DNA from: Cadophora sp. MPI-SDFR-AT-0126
Lineage: Eukaryota; Ascomycota; Leotiomycetes; Helotiales; Ploettnerulaceae
Direction of reading: 5' to 3'
Length of the DNA: 64,000 nucleotides
Assembly: GCA_020747065.1 (NCBI GenBank)
Contig: JAGMVK010000013.1
Location: 1 to 64,000 of the forward strand
Part shown: positions 59,932 through 64,000 of the stretch, piece after piece
Layout: every line of letters begins with the position of its first letter
Numbering within the stretch: the first letter of the stretch is position 1
Notes under the pieces: generated by a model
Database searches by the model: none
The model's input: only the letters and a program-made list of their open reading frames with translations
Told to the model about the DNA's origin: nothing
Translations under genes and position numbers: made by a program

Positions 59932-61881
59932 ATGGCACAGGCTTTACGACGAGCTACATCGCACAACAATCCACAAGCAAACAAACCAGATGAGGTCCCG
60001 CGCTTCACCAAACAGCCCAAATCCCGACAACCTTCAGGGTTCCGGGAGAAGATTCTACGGACTCCTCTTCCGTATTACTCTGGGCCATACAGTGTAGGAA
60101 TGATGGATATTGAAGTACCTGTTCGGGATCCCAGACATTTTTCTGATATTACAAGGCATAAGAGGCATTTGTTGGAGCTTGAGACGGTATTGTTATCGGT
60201 TTTTTATCCTTCTGGGTTCGGATCTGGACAAGGCACGTCTCCCGATGGAAGGAAAGATTGGAGCAGACCAACGTGGCTACCGAGACCTAGGGTCGAGGTT
60301 GCAAAGGGGTATGGGAGGTTCGCTGGGTTACCGGAGTGGATTTCAGCTGGATGGTTTGGTCCGTTGACATGGTACTATATGGGGTTTTGATCGCGGCACT
60401 GACACTCAAAACAGGAGTCACCACTGCCTTCACCAAACTTCCTGCATTCAGAAATGCTACATTGGCTGAACACTGGCCACCAGACAAGAATTCCTGAGAA
60501 GGCGGATATGAGACCAAGAATCGTGCTGGGACTCGACCCCCAGGCGAGCCTGAGAGACCGTGTTTCCCTCTCTTGATATTCAGCCACGGACTTGGCGGGA
60601 CGAGAACGACTTATAGCTCTGTTTGTGGTTAGTATAGAGCATCGGGATGGAAGTGGTCCGAGGACGTTCGTGAATTTACCAAAGGGGGGCGTTGTGGACA
60701 ATGGGAAGGTGGATTTGAGTCATAAGGATAGGGAAAAAGGATACTCGAGGATGGATTATGTTTTCCCGAAGAATAATGCTCGTGACACTCTGCCAGGTAA
60801 CAAGCAGGGGGTCGATGCTGAATTGCGTTCTGCTCAGATCCAGTTACGTCTCGCTGAGATCGAAGAGGCGTGTCATGTCATGACACTCATTCATGATGGC
60901 GAAGGGGAGAAAGTCGCCAAAGCAAGCTTGCGGCGTCAAGAGAATGGCTCCATAGGAGGAAGCTCGAGAGGTTTGCAAGGAATCAACTGGGAGTCTTGGA
61001 GGAACAGATTCCACCTGCAACAAGTTACTATGCTCGGTCATTCATTCGGAGTTGCAACAACAGTTGAAGTCTTGAGGCATAAGGATCGCTTCCAGTACAT
61101 GGGCCAGGGCATCATCTACGACATCTGGGGAGCAGCTGTTCAGCCGCCCGAGAGTGAGCCTCGCCATCGCATCGACTCCCCGTTGCTGGCCATAAACAGT
61201 GAAGCATCCATGTATTGGCCGGACACTATCGAATCAGTCATGTCTCTCTGCCATGAAGCCAAAGTCCATAACGTGCTGGTCCGGATGATGACTGTTCGCG
61301 GTTCAGTCCACGTCTAGCAATCCGACTTCTCGCTTCTTTACCCCCCAATAGCCAGTCTCCTGCTCAAGATGACTGTCAACCCCCGTCGGGCTATCGATCT
61401 CAACATCAACGCCTCATTGGAGTTTTTGAAGATGGTCATGCCAACGCGTATCTGTACTATGAAGCGCGGCACGAATGAACATCTTCTTGCAGTAAGCATC
61501 TTGGAAAAATTGCCTTCTGAGCATCGGCCGAATGAAAAGTGGGCTGCGATGCGCTTGCGTATTCCACACGAGTTGCGCATTCGCCTGCGGCCGCAGTGGG
61601 TTCGTCGGCATGAAAGGAAGAAGAGAAGGAGATTGATTACTAAGTCCCTTCCCACAGATCCGCAGGGAAACGTACTGGAGGGTCTGGAGGACTTGCAGCT
61701 TGGAGAGGAAATTTGGATGCACGTTGCTCCGACAAAGGAGGAGTTGAAAAGGCATGGGCTGACACCCGGGAAAGAGTTGAAGAATCATCAGAGTAGTGGG
61801 ATGGTGGATGTCACAGGCCAGAAGAGTAGGTGTAGAGATCGGCATCGTGGAATTGAACAGAGATATATGGAGAGGGGGTGA
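59932..61881 (+). pseudogene. Platelet-activating-factor acetylhydrolase (PAF-AH, group II type) pseudogene
   Basis: The whole length reads as a fungal PAF-AH-type lipase: P-L-P-Y-Y-S-G-P-Y-S-V-G near the start, L-P-A-F-R-N, C-F-P-L-L-I-F-S-H-G-L-G-G-T (oxyanion region), E-H-R-D-G-S-G, and the serine elbow G-H-S-F-G near 61,035-61,049. The C-terminal N-I-N-A-S-L-E-F-L and V-M-P follow. It is broken. The first intron (60,372-60,414) leaves the frame off by one. A TGA stands at 60,495-60,497 where Arg is expected. A short deletion at 60,621-60,628 (direct repeat GTTTGTGG) shifts the frame and removes about nine residues. A TAG stands at 61,315-61,317. The intact enzyme would cleave the acetyl group at sn-2 of short-chain phospholipids. 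A gene finder would probably hide these breaks with false introns. Confidence 0.85.
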
Positions 61882-63290
61882 TCTGTGGTCTTGAAGGGCA
61901 GAAGGAGGATGGGAGACTGTATGGCATTTTTGAAATGCTGCATGCGGGTCGAGTAGAACTCTGTGGTCTTCAGTTCTTGAGATGGAGTAACAACACTGTA
62001 GAGCTCGGAATAGAGGTTTCAGAAAGACGGCTTAGATGGTCTGTCCTGAGCTCTTGAAAAACGAGCCATGTTTTGTTGAATATGGAGCACTTGAATCCTG
62101 CAAAAGGCTCCTGTTCCCATAAGTGAGAATTTTCCCTTCTCTACTTGATTGAAACGAGAGAGTAGCAAACACAACATATGCACATTCACATACCGCATTC
62201 AGCTTTGACTGCAAGTCTTTGCTGGCAGTGAGACATTGGCGCTGAAATATCCCGCAAGGCAGGCCCACCACTTCGTACTCCACCCACATGTCGTGATCAG
62301 CTTGCTCTGTGAGCTCACACAAGCCATAAACAAGACGGAACAGAGTCAGGCTTTCCATCCCGACTTGAAATGTTGTGATGATCACCACTCGTAACAGAAA
62401 CAACGTGGAGTCTTTCTTGTAGACTTCAAGATCAGCTGCATCAAAGCTTCCGATTACGGGTAGGACAGAAATCCTGACTCAAGAGTGACCAGCATAGGCA
62501 AAAAAACAAGTTTGTGCTCGTTCTCGCTCTAATTCACAGGAAGGTTCGTACGGCGCGCGATGTCTCGCCCCAAGTCGAACAGCTCTCGACGAGAGCTAGT
62601 CTCACTGGTGGGCTATTTGAGGAGTATATCTGTGCGTCGCTATAGGTGATGTTGCTGTGTAGTGCTCTTCGAAGCGTGCCGTTGTGGCGAGAATGGCTTG
62701 AGGATAGCACTGATTGGAAGGTCACTTAGTGTTTGCCACTTGGACGCAAAGCAAGCCAGACGCGGAGTGAGGCTAGAGTTGAAGGCCGAGAATGGAATCG
62801 TGTTTATGATAATTCACGGCACGACCTTAGGACAGCTCGGACGATCATTGTACAAGAAGTAGACTGGAGAAGACGCAAGGAGAGCTTGGACAGTAAATAT
62901 GATACCTCGGTTATTGGATTTCCAGGTATTTTCGGTGCTTTCCCGAGCCCCCGGAGGTACTGTGATGGTCGTAATTATGGTCATGATCGTGATACTGTGC
63001 GCACTTGCGGGGCATATCTGGAGCTTGGGATGAGGATTTGATGATGTTTGTACGACCGTACGAGAGAGTATTTTCCTCGGTACGAGTCGTTGCCGAAGAT
63101 CAAGGGTACATTCTACTTATTGTCTCGAAGTTGGTCTCGTCTGGTCTTTTTCTCGAGCCTGGGTGAAGATCATATGCATATCTCTAAGATGTTTATGAAC
63201 CATAAGTCAAGATTCGCGGCCGGCCGCCATTATCGTTTCCCCATCCCAAGTCAACCAACCTCACAGGGGTAGTTTCCGCACTCTTCGGAC
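61882..63290. other. Intergenic region without supported genes
   Basis: About 1.4 kb. A minus-strand frame of 123 codons (62,032-62,403) and plus-strand frames (62,662-63,041) are present, but none shows a domain, signal peptide or convincing codon bias. I see no RNA gene. Confidence 0.45.
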
Positions 63291-64000
63291 CCATGGCGAT
63301 CGACTTCAAGGATCCCCGGCTTTCACTGCAACAACCCCCCCTCTCTTAAAATAGCACCACACTCCCGTACTGTGCTGTGCTGTTTCAACTTTCCACTTGA
63401 CCACACCACACCACACCACGAACTCCTCGCCTTCCCACTACTGCAGATCAGTACCGTCACTCTCCTGGATGGCCAAATCACATCTTTCGCTCCAACAAAT
63501 TCTCATCTCGTTAACATGCAGGCTCCTCGTAAACAATTGAGCTTTGCGATCGCCAAGACGTCCCAGCAGCACCATACCCATGCCCATGCCCAAACCCATA
63601 CCTGGTTCTGCTCTTTTCAACAGGAGTGCATGCAGTATTACTGTCCACCAACCAGGAGGTCTGCGCTTGTCCCGAAATCCGGGCACTGCACTCCTTGCGT
63701 GTCACTTTACCCCCTCTGCGACGACGGACGAGCGTGCCCGTGGACCCAATCCAAACCCTATGTACCTCCTGTATGCCGCCAGTCCCAGTGCAAAGCAGCG
63801 TCCCAGGCCAGCAGAGCAGGGCTACGCCAGGCTTTGGCTGTGGCTGTGGCTTTGGCTCAGGCTTTGGCTTTTACTTTTCTCTCCTACCTACATAGCTCTT
63901 CTGCCATGTCCAGCACGTCCCACGTCTAGTTAAGTTGCGTCCTTTTCTCCATTTCAGCCGTGAGTAGCGTCAGCGTTATTGTCCCTCCCTCTCGTTCTTC
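63291..64000 (+). promoter_or_regulatory. Probable upstream and 5' leader region of a gene beyond the window
   Basis: The sequence is C/T-rich with CACACC repeats (63,400-63,420), a CCCATG-type minisatellite (about 63,575-63,602) and a GGCTTTGGCTGTGG-type repeat (63,830-63,870). It ends in a pyrimidine-rich run (GTCCCTCCCTCTCGTTCTTC). Long leaders of this type are common before fungal regulatory genes. The frames here of 80-185 codons follow the repeats and are probably not genes. Confidence 0.4.
63830..63870. repeat. Short tandem repeat, GGCTTT/GGCTGT units
   Basis: Hexamer-like units GGCTTT, GGCTGT, GGCTGT, GGCTTT, GGCTCA and GGCTTT follow each other. The copies are imperfect, so the run may vary in length between strains. 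Confidence 0.7.

Noticed and set aside
60372..60626. A long intron that would skip the broken part of the acetylhydrolase gene
   Set aside because: The skipped stretch encodes the conserved F-S-H-G-L-G-G-T core, so it is exon sequence; treating it as an intron would hide the lesions.
62032..62403. Minus-strand frame of 123 codons
   Set aside because: There is no domain, no intron structure and no signal peptide; it is probably chance.
63516..63929. Plus-strand Cys-rich frame of 138 codons starting at ATG 63,516
   Set aside because: Composition follows the short tandem repeats, and a repeat-derived frame is more likely than a real secreted protein; it also sits in a pyrimidine-rich leader-like region.

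Overview
The window looks like nuclear DNA of a filamentous ascomycete (Pezizomycotina), probably a plant-associated fungus and possibly a leotiomycete; the class is inference. The evidence is short GT-AG introns of about 46-145 nt, a Zn2Cys6 regulator, a CFEM-like protein, a pectin methylesterase beside other plant cell wall genes, and a very large AT-rich block whose sequence is mutated in the pattern of repeat-induced point mutation (RIP). I see no rRNA, tRNA or CRISPR array.

Region 1 (1-38,941) is an AT-rich transposon graveyard with almost no open reading frames. It begins with a Helitron (about 1-6,855) whose Pif1-like helicase is still readable around 4,264-5,165, and has a shortened second copy at about 12,440-14,735. 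From 15,392 to 38,091 lies a nested array. The outer unit is a Copia LTR retrotransposon on the minus strand with 215-bp LTRs and target duplication GTTAT. Its central 2.5 kb (most of integrase, RT and RNase H) is inverted in place. Two further elements landed inside that inverted segment: a plus-strand Copia copy of the same family (19,042-26,361, duplication ATATA) and a minus-strand Gypsy element (26,397-34,159, 222-bp LTRs, duplication TATAT). The Gypsy element also carries a separate reading frame on the opposite strand, about 27,020-28,000, with a Cys-rich part and a coiled-coil-like part. LTR pairs differ only by transitions, as RIP predicts.

Region 2 (38,942-48,400) begins abruptly: the AT-rich block ends at the stop codon of an intact GH2 beta-galactosidase-like gene. 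Next come an intact seven-exon pectin methylesterase (CE8), then decayed genes: an unrecognised pseudogene, an MFS sugar-transporter pseudogene and a GH3 beta-glucosidase pseudogene. This looks like a partly eroded cluster for plant polysaccharide use. A GFA/CENP-V-type zinc-binding protein follows.

Region 3 (48,400-64,000) has normal gene density: a DUF3533/SNG1-type membrane protein, a CFEM-like secreted membrane-anchored protein, a five-exon Zn2Cys6 transcription factor, a conserved single-pass membrane protein of unknown role divergent from a Vps3844/DUF3844 ER-vacuole protein, and a platelet-activating-factor acetylhydrolase gene that is broken by two nonsense codons, a short deletion between direct repeats and probably a further frameshift. 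The last 2 kb holds no gene I can support; its end is pyrimidine-rich and looks like the upstream region of a gene beyond the window.
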